NCBI GenBank assembly: GCA_945876385.1
Contig: CAMCNU010000001.1
Location: 1 to 64,000 of the forward strand
DNA length: 64,000 bases
Direction of reading: 5' to 3'
DNA from: an uncultured Veillonellaceae bacterium
Lineage (GTDB): Bacteria; Bacillota; Negativicutes; Veillonellales; Negativicoccaceae
Shown here: positions 7,731 to 17,338 of the stretch, piece after piece
Numbering within the stretch: position 1 is the stretch's first letter
How the letters are laid out: every line of letters begins with the position of its first letter
Notes under the pieces: model-generated
The model's database searches: none
What the model was told of the DNA's origin: nothing
Seen by the model: only the letters and a program-made list of their open reading frames with translations
Program-made: the position numbers and the translations under genes

Positions 7731-7752
7731 TGAGAATGAAAAGTGATAAAAT
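7731..7752 (+). promoter_or_regulatory. Promoter of recJ operon with shared upstream 13-mer
   Basis: TGATAAAAT (-10 at 7747-7752, extended) preceded by TGAGAATGAAAAG (7731-7743). The same 13-mer sits in nearly the same place before the tetrapyrrole operon (27991). The rest of 7561-7730 holds another TATAAT at 7704-7709 but no gene that I can support. Confidence 0.5.
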
Positions 7753-7789
7753 AGAACTTAATAGATGAGTATTGAGAATGTGAGAGCAA

Positions 7790-9793
7790 ATGAACAAGAA
7801 GTGGAAATCACGGCCGATATGTGCCGCCGCCCCGGAGGTCGTACAGACGTACGGCTTGCATCCGATTGTGGCGGAAATGATGGCGGCGCGGGGCGTGCAG
7901 GATGTAGCCGCCGCGCAGCGTTTTTTATATGCAACATTAGACGATCGGTATGATCCGTTTTTGATGAAAGGCATGGCGGCGGCGGTCGAACGGATTCGCA
8001 CGGCGCTGGAGGCGGAGGAACCCATCGTTGTGTACGGGGATTATGATGTCGACGGGATTACGGCGACATCGGTTTTGGTGCGTTGTTTGCGTGCACTCGG
8101 TGCGCGGGCGGACTACTATATCCCCGACCGCCAAGCGGAAGGATACGGCCTGCATGCCGAGGCGCTTGAGCAGTTGGCCGCGCGCGGTGCGCAACTGGTG
8201 ATTACGGTCGATTGCGGAATCAGTGCGGCGGAGTTGGTAGAAGCGTTTCAGGACCGGTTGGACTTCATCGTGACGGATCATCACAATCCGGGGCCTGTCA
8301 TCCCGCCGGCAGTCGCCGTACTCGATCACAAGCAGGACGGCTGCACCTATCCCGACCGCAATTTGGCAGGAGTGGGGGTGGCCTATACGCTCTGTCGCGC
8401 GCTGTGGCTGACCCTGCGCGGGGAAGACTATACGGCCGATGTCGAATTGGTCGCGCTGGGGACGGTCGCCGACGTGGTCGCGCTCACGAATGAAAACCGG
8501 ATTTACGTGCGGGAAGGGTTGCGGCGCATGGCGCAGTCGCAGAACGAAGGCCTGCTGGCGTTGCTGGAGGTGTGCGGGATTGCGCCCGATGCGGTGACTT
8601 CGGAGCGCATCGGTTTTTCACTGGCACCGCGATTGAATGCGGCGGGGCGGTTGGCGCATGCCCGCTTGGGGGTGGAGCTGCTGCTGGCGGAGGACGCCGC
8701 GACGGCCAAAGAGCGGGCGCAGCAGCTGTTTGCGCTGAACAGTGAGCGGCAGCGCAAGGAGCGGGAACTGTTTGCGCGTGCGGAAGAGCGGATTGCCGAG
8801 TTGGGTATACAGACATGCGATGCACTGGTTGTGGACGGTGCGGATTGGCATCCCGGGGTCATCGGGATTGTCGCCTCGCGCCTGGTGGAGCGGTATTATC
8901 GGCCGATTGTCATGATTGCCGTCGACGGGGATATCGGCAAAGGTTCTTGCCGCAGTATTCCGGGCTTTGATATTTTTCAGGCGCTGACAGCCTGTCAGGA
9001 CTTGCTGATTCAGTTCGGGGGACATACGCAGGCGGCCGGATTTTCCGTTGCGAAGGAATGCATTCCGGCGTTGCGCGAACGCTTGGCACACTTGGCGGCA
9101 ACAACCCTGACGGAAGACGATCGGATACCGGTGCTGGAAGTGGAACGCGAGTTGCGCCTGGCCGATATCGATGTCGATTTTGTCAATGCGGTGGCGACGC
9201 TCGAGCCGTTCGGCGAGGCAAATCCCGCGCCGCTGTTTATGACACACGGCGCCGCGCTGGCCAATGTGCGGCGTATCGGCGTGGAACGCAATCATCTCAA
9301 ACTCGAATTGCGGCAAGAGGCGGCAGTATGTGAAGCGGTCGGCTGGGGCTACGGCGAACGGTCGTCCGAGCTGTTTGCAGGAGACCGGGTGGGGGCGGTG
9401 TATGCGCTCCAACTCAATGAATGGCAAGGACGGACGACGGTGCAGGCCGTGTTGCGCGATATTGTCGTGGAAGACGCCGAACCGGTCGTATTGCATCGGG
9501 ATATGCTGGCGGCACTCTATCCGCGGGTCAAGTCGCTACTTGCGGGGCGGGAGTATATTCCCGAGCAGCTGGAGCGGATTTTGGCGGAGCGGCATCACGG
9601 TGTGTATTCGCCGCGAGCGATTGCGCTGGCGTTGACGGTATTTACGGAACTGGGCATCGTGACTCGGGAACCACGCGAGGGCGGCATCTTGTATCGCTGG
9701 GGCGATGTGCGCGGCAAACTCGATCTGGCGATGTCGTTGACATATTTGCAATACAGTAAAGGAGGTGGAGGCCATGAAGGAAACGACGGTTAA
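7790..9793 (+). CDS. recJ: Single-stranded-DNA exonuclease RecJ
   Basis: 667 residues. Mn/Mg-dependent 5'-3' exonuclease on single-stranded DNA in recombination and mismatch/base-excision repair. DHH-family motifs are intact: DYDVDG (84-89), DCGIS (141-145), TDHH (162-165), and the DHHA1 motif GGHTQAAG. An OB-like domain (LEPFGEANPAPLF, then the LKLEL region) and a C-terminal extension of about 100 residues follow, as in Firmicutes RecJ. Start ATG 7790 has only a weak GAGAG site. The C-terminus overlaps the next gene by 20 bases, indicating translational coupling. Confidence 0.96.
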   Translation: MNKKWKSRPICAAAPEVVQTYGLHPIVAEMMAARGVQDVAAAQRFLYATLDDRYDPFLMKGMAAAVERIRTALEAEEPIVVYGDYDVDGITATSVLVRCLRALGARADYYIPDRQAEGYGLHAEALEQLAARGAQLVITVDCGISAAELVEAFQDRLDFIVTDHHNPGPVIPPAVAVLDHKQDGCTYPDRNLAGVGVAYTLCRALWLTLRGEDYTADVELVALGTVADVVALTNENRIYVREGLRRMAQSQNEGLLALLEVCGIAPDAVTSERIGFSLAPRLNAAGRLAHARLGVELLLAEDAATAKERAQQLFALNSERQRKERELFARAEERIAELGIQTCDALVVDGADWHPGVIGIVASRLVERYYRPIVMIAVDGDIGKGSCRSIPGFDIFQALTACQDLLIQFGGHTQAAGFSVAKECIPALRERLAHLAATTLTEDDRIPVLEVERELRLADIDVDFVNAVATLEPFGEANPAPLFMTHGAALANVRRIGVERNHLKLELRQEAAVCEAVGWGYGERSSELFAGDRVGAVYALQLNEWQGRTTVQAVLRDIVVEDAEPVVLHRDMLAALYPRVKSLLAGREYIPEQLERILAERHHGVYSPRAIALALTVFTELGIVTREPREGGILYRWGDVRGKLDLAMSLTYLQYSKGGGGHEGNDG

Positions 9794-11996
9794 TCAGGCC
9801 TTTGACAGGCAGGCGGCGTATCGGCACCTTACGGATACGATTCGCGGGTACTTGCCCACGGCGGATTTTGACCGGATTGACGAGGCGTTTGAGTTGGCCG
9901 ACACCGCCCATGCCGATCAAAAGCGCATATCCGGCGAGCCGTATATTATGCATCCGTTGGCGGTCGCGCAAATCATCGCCGGCTTGCAGATGGACTCGGA
10001 AGGCATCATGGCGGCGCTGCTGCACGATGTGGTGGAAGACACGGAATACACGCTGGAAGACATTACGATGTTGTTCGGCGAAGAGGTCGCGTTTTTGGTC
10101 GACGGCGTGACGAAACTCGGTAAAATCGACTACAAAACCAAGGAAGACCAGCAACTGGAAAATTATCGGAAGATGTTTTTGGCAATGGCCAAAGATGTCC
10201 GCGTGGTGGTCATCAAGCTGGCGGACCGCCTGCACAATATGCGCACGTTGGGGGCGATGCGTCCCGACAAGCAGCAGCGGATTGCCAGAGAAACGCTGGA
10301 GATTTTCGCGCCGCTGGCGCACCGGCTGGGGATGTTTACCGTCAAATGGGAGTTGGAGGATTTATCCTTCCGCTATCTCGAGCCGGAGCAGTATTATGAT
10401 TTGGTCGAGCAACTCAAGGTCAAACGCAAACTCCGCGAGGAAATCGTCAATCAGACGATGGACGTGTTGCGCGACGCGATTGCGGAGGCGGGAATCAGTT
10501 TTGAAATTACGGGGCGGCCGAAACATTTTTACAGTATTTATAAAAAACTGCAAAAGGGCAATCGTGACTTGAGCCAGATTTACGATTTGTATGCGACGCG
10601 GGTGATCGTCAAGACGATACCCGATTGTTATGCGGTGCTGGGGATTGTGCACAGTCTGTGGAAACCGCTGCCGTATCGGTTCAAGGACTATATCGCCATG
10701 CCGAAACCGAATATGTACCAGTCGTTGCACACGACGGTCATCGGTACGGCGGGGCAACCCGTGGAAATCCAAATCCGCACGGAAGAGATGCATCGGGTCG
10801 CCGAATACGGCGTCGCCGCACACTGGCGTTACAAAGAGGGCGGCGGTAAGAGCGGGCGTGATTTGGATGAGAAAATCGGGTGGCTGCGGAAGCTGCTCGA
10901 GTGGCAGGATACGAGCAATCCGAAGGAGTTTGTCGATTCGCTCAAGTTGGATGTATTTGCCGATGAGGTATTTGTCTTTACGCCGAAGGGGGATGTCATC
11001 GACTTGCCGCAAGGCTCGATTCCGCTGGATTTTGCGTATCGGATTCATACGGATGTCGGCAATACCTGCACGGGCGCCAAGGTCAACGGTCGCATCGTGC
11101 CGATGGACTATACGCTGAAAAACGGCGATATCGTATCGATTATCACCTCGAAGACGGGTAAGCCCAGTCTGGACTGGCTCAATATCGTGGCCTCGTCGGA
11201 GAGTCGTGCGAAAATCCGCAGTTGGTTCAAAAAAGCGAACCGTGAAGACAATATCGCCAAGGCCAAAGATGCACTCGAGTCGGAGGCCAAGCGGATGGGT
11301 TATGACTGGAAGACGCTCAATCAGCCGGGGCGCTTGGAAACCATCGCCGGCCAAATCAATGCCGGCACGGCGGACGACTTGCTGGCGGCGACGGGCTACG
11401 GCGGCATGACGGTCAACGGGATTTTGCTCAAGCTGATTGATATCGATAAAAAGGAAAAAGAAAAGCATGCGCCGCCGGTCTCCAATCTGCAAGAAACCTT
11501 GGACGGACTACGGCTGTCGAAGCACAAGCAGAAAGGCAACAGCGGGGTACTGGTCAAAGGAGAACCGGGGCTGTTGGTGCACATGGCGCGGTGCTGTACG
11601 CCGGTGCCGGGCGATGCGATTGTGGGGTATATCACGCGCGGTCGCGGCGTCTCGGTACACCGGCTGGATTGTACGAACATGGTACATCTGCAAGACCCCG
11701 AACGGCTGATTGAAGTCAGCTGGGCATACGGTGTCGAGGAGACGTTTTTGGTGGCGGTCGAAATCAAGGGTAACGACCGGCCGGGATTGATGGCCGATAT
11801 ACTGGGCGTCATTTCCGAGATGAAACTGTCTGTCGGGTCGGTCAATGCGGATTTGCCGCAAAATAAAGAGGCGCATATCTGGATGGGAATTCAAATCCGG
11901 GATGTCGCGCAGTTGGAGTTTGTCATGACCAAGATGCGACGGGTGCGCGATGTGTATTCCGTGCGACGGATGCAGACGTCCGAGCGCGGACAGTGA
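9774..11996 (+). CDS. rel: Bifunctional (p)ppGpp synthetase/hydrolase (RelA/SpoT, Rel)
   Basis: 740 residues. Makes and degrades the stringent-response alarmone. Domain order: HD hydrolase with LLHDVVEDT (HD near residues 84-85, so hydrolase probably active), synthetase with [23 protein letters not shown] with [29 protein letters not shown], a zinc-finger/CC region ([12 protein letters not shown]), and a C-terminal ACT domain ([18 protein letters not shown]). Start set at ATG 9774, eight bases after GGAGG; a GTG nine bases earlier overlaps that site. The recJ-rel-dtd order is common in Firmicutes. Confidence 0.97.
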   Translation: MKETTVNQAFDRQAAYRHLTDTIRGYLPTADFDRIDEAFELADTAHADQKRISGEPYIMHPLAVAQIIAGLQMDSEGIMAALLHDVVEDTEYTLEDITMLFGEEVAFLVDGVTKLGKIDYKTKEDQQLENYRKMFLAMAKDVRVVVIKLADRLHNMRTLGAMRPDKQQRIARETLEIFAPLAHRLGMFTVKWELEDLSFRYLEPEQYYDLVEQLKVKRKLREEIVNQTMDVLRDAIAEAGISFEITGRPKHFYSIYKKLQKGNRDLSQIYDLYATRVIVKTIPDCYAVLGIVHSLWKPLPYRFKDYIAMPKPNMYQSLHTTVIGTAGQPVEIQIRTEEMHRVAEYGVAAHWRYKEGGGKSGRDLDEKIGWLRKLLEWQDTSNPKEFVDSLKLDVFADEVFVFTPKGDVIDLPQGSIPLDFAYRIHTDVGNTCTGAKVNGRIVPMDYTLKNGDIVSIITSKTGKPSLDWLNIVASSESRAKIRSWFKKANREDNIAKAKDALESEAKRMGYDWKTLNQPGRLETIAGQINAGTADDLLAATGYGGMTVNGILLKLIDIDKKEKEKHAPPVSNLQETLDGLRLSKHKQKGNSGVLVKGEPGLLVHMARCCTPVPGDAIVGYITRGRGVSVHRLDCTNMVHLQDPERLIEVSWAYGVEETFLVAVEIKGNDRPGLMADILGVISEMKLSVGSVNADLPQNKEAHIWMGIQIRDVAQLEFVMTKMRRVRDVYSVRRMQTSERGQ

Positions 11997-12009
11997 AAGG
12001 AGACGGCGT

Positions 12010-12459
12010 ATGAGAGCGGTGGTACAACGGACCAAATCGTCCCGCGTCAGTGTGGGCGGTGAGGTCGTCGGCACGGCCGATGCGGGGCTGACGGTGCTGG
12101 TCGGGGTCGGCCGAGACGATACGGAAGAAGATGCCCGCTATATCGTGCAGAAGATACTGCATTTGCGGATTTTTGAAGATGAAGACGGCAAGCTCAACCG
12201 TTCGTTGCTTGACGTCGGCGGAGAATTGTTGATTGTGTCGCAATTCACGTTGTACGGCGACTGTCGCAAAGGACGGCGGCCGGGGTTCAGTGAGGCGGCG
12301 GTGCCGGCGGAGGCGGAGCGGCTCTATGAGGTCGTGGTCGACGGTTGCCGGGCGGCCGGCGTGACGGTCGGTACGGGGCGATTTCGGACGGAAATGGACG
12401 TGGAATTGGTGAATTGGGGGCCGGTCACGCTCTTGCTCGACAGCCGGCGGCAATTTTAA
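12010..12459 (+). CDS. dtd: D-aminoacyl-tRNA deacylase
   Basis: 149 residues. Hydrolyses D-aminoacyl-tRNAs (and mischarged Gly-tRNA) to protect translation. Typical start [15 protein letters not shown], active-site SQFTLYG (77-83), and the cross-subunit Gly-cisPro motif NWGPVT with G137-P138 as in E. coli. AAGGAG lies 8 bases before the ATG. Sits 13 bases after rel. Confidence 0.97.
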   Translation: MRAVVQRTKSSRVSVGGEVVGTADAGLTVLVGVGRDDTEEDARYIVQKILHLRIFEDEDGKLNRSLLDVGGELLIVSQFTLYGDCRKGRRPGFSEAAVPAEAERLYEVVVDGCRAAGVTVGTGRFRTEMDVELVNWGPVTLLLDSRRQF

Positions 12460-12468
12460 GGAGAGAGT

Positions 12469-13110
12469 ATGAAAATTATCGCACATACACTGGGCGCGTT
12501 GGCGACGAATGCGTACCTGCTGGCGGATGAAACGACGGGCAACGCCATGATTATCGATCCCGCCGCCGAACCGGACGTGCTCATCGGTGAACTGAAAAAA
12601 CGGGAGTGGACACTGCGGACGGTCGTGCTGACACACGGCCATGCCGACCATATCGGCGCAGTGAATGCGCTGCGTGCCGCCTATCCGGAGGTTACGGTCG
12701 TCATGCACGCCGCGGATGCCGACTACCTGTCCGATCCGCGACTCAATTTGTCGGCGTACTTGGAAGGACCGGTGACCTGTGAGGCGGCGGACAGCTATGT
12801 CCGCGAGGGGGACGTGATTGCGCTTGACGGTATCCGGCTGGAGGTGCTGGAGACGCCGGGCCATACGCCGGGCGGCATCAGTCTGTACGCGGCCGACGAG
12901 GCGGTAGTATTTTCCGGTGATGCGCTGTTTAACGGCTCCATCGGGCGGACGGATTTCCCCGGCGGTTCGTTGGAAACGTTATTGGACGGGATTCGCGCGA
13001 AACTGTTGACACTGCCGGAAGACACTGTCGTTCTTTCCGGACACGGACCGGCGACGACCGTCGGTGAAGAAAAACAATGGAATCCGTTCCTGGGAGGCGG
13101 CAGATGGTAA
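12469..13110 (+). CDS. Metallo-beta-lactamase-fold hydrolase (glyoxalase II-like)
   Basis: 213 residues. Zinc hydrolase with THGHADHIG (HxHxDH at 56-61), TPGHTPGGISLY, FSGDALFNGSIGRTD and the distal histidine in LSGHGPATTVGEEKQWNPF. This short form groups with glyoxalase II-like/YcbL-type thioesterases often found next to dtd in Firmicutes; the substrate cannot be told from sequence. GGAGAG precedes the ATG. Its last seven bases overlap the start of the next gene. Confidence 0.88.
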   Translation: MKIIAHTLGALATNAYLLADETTGNAMIIDPAAEPDVLIGELKKREWTLRTVVLTHGHADHIGAVNALRAAYPEVTVVMHAADADYLSDPRLNLSAYLEGPVTCEAADSYVREGDVIALDGIRLEVLETPGHTPGGISLYAADEAVVFSGDALFNGSIGRTDFPGGSLETLLDGIRAKLLTLPEDTVVLSGHGPATTVGEEKQWNPFLGGGRW

Positions 13111-14162
13111 CCAAAGATGCCCAATTTTGGCTGCGCATTGCGATTGTCGGTATCGTCGCGCTGATTGTCTATTTGGAGCCGTGGGTGGTCGTGCCGTTTG
13201 TCCTGGCGCTGTTTTTGGCCTTGCTGTTGCGGCCGCTGGTGGATGTACTGATGGCCGCGGTCACACGAGCAGGATGGCGACGATTTCCGGTAGATATTGC
13301 GATTTTGATTTCCTTTGCGGTATTCATCCTGGTCATGTACCTGATTATGCAGAGCATTTTCGTACCGTTCATCAGCGAATTGCAACTCTTTATTGCCCAG
13401 TTGCCGATGCTGACCGACCAGATGATTCGGATGGCGCTGGTGTTTCAGGATCGGTGGTTTGATTTCGTGCCGGCGGACGTGCAGCTGATGATTAAAGATT
13501 TGCTGCGGCGCGGCGCCAACTATTTAATCGAAATCGCCCAGACAAGCGTCTTGCTGTTGCTCAGCTTTACGGGAACACTGGTGGAATTGATTGTCGTGCC
13601 GATTATCGCATTTTATATGATGAAGTCGGGCGATCGTTTCAAAGACGTTTTCGTCGGCCTGTTTCCGGAAGCCTATCGCGGGCATTTGCGGCATATTATT
13701 CATGAAATGCACGAAACGCTCAGCGCGTATATCCGCGGGCAACTGCTCATGTGCGCATTGATCGCCGCCTTGGTCTTTGCCGGGATGTGGTTCTTTGACG
13801 TACCGTATCCGTTGGTCATCGCACTGCTGGCGGGGCTGATGGAGCTCATCCCGATTGTCGGGCCGATTGTCGGCGCGATACCGGCCGTATTGCTGGCGGG
13901 GACGGTCAGTTGGATGCTGGCGGCCAAGGTGCTGGTGTTTTATATTGTGGTGCAGCAACTCGAAGGGCATGTCATCATGCCGAATACGATGGGTAAGGTC
14001 ATCGATATTCATCCCGTCGCGATTATCGGCGGTGTTCTGCTCGGCAGCTCGGTGCTGGGGATTTTCGGGATGATGCTGGCGGTGCCGGTGCTGGCCGTGA
14101 CCAAGGTGCTGGCCCGACATATGTGGTATTACAATCGGTATAAGCGGATGGCAAGCGAGTAA
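13104..14162 (+). CDS. AI-2E family membrane permease
   Basis: 352 residues from the ATG at 13104 (GGGAGG seven bases upstream); the longer frame from 13077 has no site. About seven to eight hydrophobic segments, including IAIVGIVALIVYLEPWVVVP, LLLLLSFTGTLVELIVVPII, PLVIALLAGLMELIPIVGP and the terminal GVLLGSSVLGIFGMMLAVPV. The family signature GLMELIPIVGPIVGAIPA is present. Members are exporters or antiporters of uncertain substrate; autoinducer-2 export is proven for few. Confidence 0.88.
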   Translation: MVTKDAQFWLRIAIVGIVALIVYLEPWVVVPFVLALFLALLLRPLVDVLMAAVTRAGWRRFPVDIAILISFAVFILVMYLIMQSIFVPFISELQLFIAQLPMLTDQMIRMALVFQDRWFDFVPADVQLMIKDLLRRGANYLIEIAQTSVLLLLSFTGTLVELIVVPIIAFYMMKSGDRFKDVFVGLFPEAYRGHLRHIIHEMHETLSAYIRGQLLMCALIAALVFAGMWFFDVPYPLVIALLAGLMELIPIVGPIVGAIPAVLLAGTVSWMLAAKVLVFYIVVQQLEGHVIMPNTMGKVIDIHPVAIIGGVLLGSSVLGIFGMMLAVPVLAVTKVLARHMWYYNRYKRMASE

Positions 14163-14175
14163 AGGGGGAAGACGC

Positions 14176-14646
14176 ATGCGACAAAGCAATATTATGGCGA
14201 CGCTCAAAGAAAAAATCAAAGAGCACAAGTATAAGTTCACGACGCAGCGCCAGGATATTTTGCAGGTGTTCACGGAGAGCGATGAAAATCATATGAGTGC
14301 GGAAGACGTCTATCGGGCGGTCAAAGAAGTACGACCCGACATCGGTTTGGCGACGGTGTATCGGACGTTGGACTTGTTTGTCGAGTTGAATTTGCTCCGC
14401 AAACTCGATTTCGGTGACGGGCGTGCCCGCTACGAATTGTACAATCATGACGAGCCGCATTTCCATCATCATTTGATTTGTTTGAATTGCGGCGTGATTC
14501 GGGAGTTTCGACATGATATGCTCGAGCCGCTCGAACAAATGATTATGCAAGAAGATGCCTTTGAAGTGGTCGATCATGTGTTGAAATTTTACGGCTATTG
14601 CGGTGATTGCCGCCGCAAACGTGCCGAACGCGCGAAGCGTGATTGA
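14176..14646 (+). CDS. fur: Fur-family metal-dependent transcriptional regulator
   Basis: 156 residues. N-terminal winged helix (KYKFTTQRQDIL, then MSAEDVYRAVK and LATVYRTLDLFVE), followed by a metal-binding dimerisation half with HFHHHLICLNCG and C-terminal YCGDCRRK. The two CxxC pairs bind structural zinc; the histidine cluster resembles Fur more than PerR or Zur, though these cannot be told apart safely by eye. GGGGGAAG lies upstream of the ATG. Its last bases overlap the proposed start of hemZ. Confidence 0.88.
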   Translation: MRQSNIMATLKEKIKEHKYKFTTQRQDILQVFTESDENHMSAEDVYRAVKEVRPDIGLATVYRTLDLFVELNLLRKLDFGDGRARYELYNHDEPHFHHHLICLNCGVIREFRHDMLEPLEQMIMQEDAFEVVDHVLKFYGYCGDCRRKRAERAKRD

Positions 14647-16069
14647 GCGGACATTCAGCTGGACGGGGCCGCTGTCCTGCCACTCCATGGTGGCGCAGAT
14701 TATGTTGCGCTACGGATTCCGTCGTGAGGAGGCAGCACCGTATGTGCGGGTCGCGCTGACCGAGGGCGATACATGGACGCTGCGGGTCACGGCCGGCGAT
14801 GCCGTGATTGCGGCGGCGACGGCGCTCACGAGCCGCGCCGCGGCGGGGCGGGCGCTGCAAGATGCACTGGGGAGATTGACGGGGCAGAAGCTGGGCGCAT
14901 GGGGATACCTCATCGGCATGCGACCGACCAAGGTGCTCCATCCGTTTTTTGCGCAGGACGACTACGCACAGGCGGCGGAGCGGTTTTTGCGCGACGCGCG
15001 CGTGGCGCCCGCAGAGCGGCAGTTGCTGCAGGAGGTCGGCGCCTTGCAGCGGGAGTACGTGGCGACGGATTGGCGGGATGTCGCCCGCAAGGTCGCGGTT
15101 TATATCGGGATTCCGCTGTGTCCGAGTCACTGCTCGTACTGCTCGTTTCCGGCGCGCATTGCCGCCCCCGATGAGGATTGGGAGCGGTTGACGGCGGATT
15201 TGTGCCGGGACGTGGAGCGGGCGGGCGCATTGATGCGGCGCCACGGGTTGACCGCCGACTCCGTCTATTACGGCGGCGGTACACCGACGGTATTGCCCGC
15301 GCCGTACTTCGCCCGACTGTTGCATACGGTGGCCGACGCGTTACCGTTGCCGGAGGAATACACCGTCGAGGCGGGACGGCCCGATACCATTGATGCGGCC
15401 AAATTGCAAGCGATGGTGCGCTATGGCGTCACACGCATCAGCATCAATCCGCAAACCTTGCAGGACGAGTTGTTGGCGCGGATTCATCGGGCGCATTCCG
15501 CCGCCGATGTCGGACGTATCTATCAGGCGGTGCGGGCACTTCCGTTTCAGTCGGTGAATATGGACTTGATTGCCGGACTGCCGGGGCAGACTGTCGAAGA
15601 TATGCGTGCCAATATTCGTACCCTGACCGCGTGGCGACCGGAAAATATCACGGTGCATACGCTCGCACTCAAGCGACACAGCCCGCTGGCGGCCGCATCC
15701 GCGGGAGAGTTACCCTCGGCCGCCGCCACCGCGCAAATGCAGCGGGAGGCGGGTGAGACCTTGCGCGCCGCGGGGTATCTGCCGTATTATGTATATCGGC
15801 AGAAGTACATGACGGCGGATTTGGCCAATGTAGGCTACACCTTGCCGGGCTATATTTGCCGCTACAATATTCAAATGATAGCGGAACGGATGCATATCTT
15901 GGGAATCGGTCCGGGAGCAACCAATAAAGTACTGAAGAATGAGGCGTTTCAGTTTGCGCGTTGTTATTTTCCGTGGGATGCCGATGTGTACCATCGGCGG
16001 CAGGAGGAGTATCTGCGGCAACGTGACGAACTGTTTGCCGGACTGGCAAGTAAAGGAGAGAGAGTATGA
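14639..16069 (+). CDS. hemZ: Radical SAM coproporphyrinogen III oxidase-like protein HemZ
   Basis: About 476 residues. A HemN-family radical SAM enzyme with the cluster motif CPSHCSYC (CxxxCxxC), YYGGGTPTVL, VEAGRPDT, RISINPQ, MDLIAGLPGQT and VHTLALKRHS. In Bacillus, HemZ sits near these genes and is linked to anaerobic haem synthesis, but biochemical proof is thin. Start uncertain: GTG 14639 gives an N-terminus that lines up with Bacillus HemZ and overlaps fur, but has no Shine-Dalgarno; ATG 14687 is an alternative. Ends in an ATGA overlap with hisS. Confidence 0.88.
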   Translation: MIERTFSWTGPLSCHSMVAQIMLRYGFRREEAAPYVRVALTEGDTWTLRVTAGDAVIAAATALTSRAAAGRALQDALGRLTGQKLGAWGYLIGMRPTKVLHPFFAQDDYAQAAERFLRDARVAPAERQLLQEVGALQREYVATDWRDVARKVAVYIGIPLCPSHCSYCSFPARIAAPDEDWERLTADLCRDVERAGALMRRHGLTADSVYYGGGTPTVLPAPYFARLLHTVADALPLPEEYTVEAGRPDTIDAAKLQAMVRYGVTRISINPQTLQDELLARIHRAHSAADVGRIYQAVRALPFQSVNMDLIAGLPGQTVEDMRANIRTLTAWRPENITVHTLALKRHSPLAAASAGELPSAAATAQMQREAGETLRAAGYLPYYVYRQKYMTADLANVGYTLPGYICRYNIQMIAERMHILGIGPGATNKVLKNEAFQFARCYFPWDADVYHRRQEEYLRQRDELFAGLASKGERV

Positions 16070-17334
16070 TTAAAGCGCTGCGCGGCACGCAGGATATATT
16101 ACCCGTCGCCGCGGAAAAATGGCAGTTTTTGGAGACGCGGATTCGCAGGTTGTGTCGGCAGTACGGTTTCGGAGAAATCCGCACGCCGCATTTTGAACAG
16201 ACGGAATTGTTTCAACGGGGTATCGGCGAGACGACGGATGTGGTCTCGAAAGAAATGTATACGTTTTCGGATCGGGGCAACCGCTCGCTGACCTTGCGTC
16301 CGGAGAACACCGCGGCGGCGGTACGGGCCTACTTGGAGCACAAGGAGTATGCCGACCAAGGCGTAACCAAATGGTACTACATGGGCTCGATGTTTCGCTA
16401 TGACCGTCCGCAAGCGGGGCGCTTTCGGGAGTTTCATCAATTCGGTATCGAGATTTTAGGCACACCGCTGCCGCAGGCGGATGCGGAATGTATCGCGATG
16501 GCGGTACAGCTGTTTACGGAATTGGGATTGCAGGATTTGACCGTGTATATCAATTCGGTCGGTTGTCCCGTATGCCGGCCGCGCTATCGGCAGGTGTTGC
16601 TGGACTATTTGCAACAATATCGAGGCGAGCTGTGTGAAGACTGCGTGGCGCGGATGGAGAAAAATCCGCTCCGCGTCTTGGATTGCAAACAGGAACATTG
16701 TCATGCGGTCGCACTCGGCGCGCCGCGCTTGACGGCGCATTTGTGTGAGGAGTGCGCGACGCATTATCAGGCGGTGCAGGCGCTGCTGGCCGCGGCGGGG
16801 ATTGAGGTCACGGAAGATCCGCGCTTGGTGCGCGGACTGGATTACTACACGAAGACCGCCTTTGAAATCCAATATGCGCCGCTCGGTGCGCAGAGTGCCA
16901 TCTGCGGCGGCGGGCGCTATGACGGACTTGTCGAAGAAATCGGCGGGATTTCCGTGCCCGGTATCGGCTTTGCGGTCGGGCTGGAGCGCTTGCTGTTGGC
17001 GCTCGAGTCTCAGCAACTGTTGCCGGAGCAGGAAGCCGCGGCGGATGTCGCCATTGCGGTGCAAACCGAGGCGGCCAATGAGGTCGCTTTTGCGCTGGGG
17101 CAACAACTGCGGCAAGCCGGCCGGTCGGTGGATACGGATCTCTTGCAGCGCAGTATGAAGAGCCGGCTGAAGCAGGCCGCTAAAAGCGGTGTGAAGTATG
17201 TTATAATAATGGGCGAAACCGAATTGACGGAGGGGACAGTGACGTTGCGCGATATGCAAAGCCACGCGCAGGAGACTGTTCCGCAAGCGGCACTGACGGA
17301 CGTGCTGGCCACAAAACTCGACGGGAGAGGATGA
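16066..17334 (+). CDS. hisS: Histidyl-tRNA synthetase
   Basis: 422 residues. Class II enzyme charging tRNA-His. Starts IKALRGTQDILP; motif 2 region RPENTAAAVRAYLEH and GSMFRYDRPQAGRFREFHQFG; histidine-specific motif GLDYYTKTAFEI; motif 3 GIGFAVGLERLLLALE; anticodon-binding C-terminal domain. Shine-Dalgarno GGAGAGAG. Adjacent aspS is the usual Firmicutes partner. Confidence 0.98.
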   Translation: MIKALRGTQDILPVAAEKWQFLETRIRRLCRQYGFGEIRTPHFEQTELFQRGIGETTDVVSKEMYTFSDRGNRSLTLRPENTAAAVRAYLEHKEYADQGVTKWYYMGSMFRYDRPQAGRFREFHQFGIEILGTPLPQADAECIAMAVQLFTELGLQDLTVYINSVGCPVCRPRYRQVLLDYLQQYRGELCEDCVARMEKNPLRVLDCKQEHCHAVALGAPRLTAHLCEECATHYQAVQALLAAAGIEVTEDPRLVRGLDYYTKTAFEIQYAPLGAQSAICGGGRYDGLVEEIGGISVPGIGFAVGLERLLLALESQQLLPEQEAAADVAIAVQTEAANEVAFALGQQLRQAGRSVDTDLLQRSMKSRLKQAAKSGVKYVIIMGETELTEGTVTLRDMQSHAQETVPQAALTDVLATKLDGRG

Positions 17335-17338
17335 TCCG

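Noticed and set aside
8618-9496. 292-residue minus-strand frame inside recJ
   Set aside because: Shadow frame; His/Arg/Gln-rich as expected from the reverse complement of this G+C-rich coding sequence.
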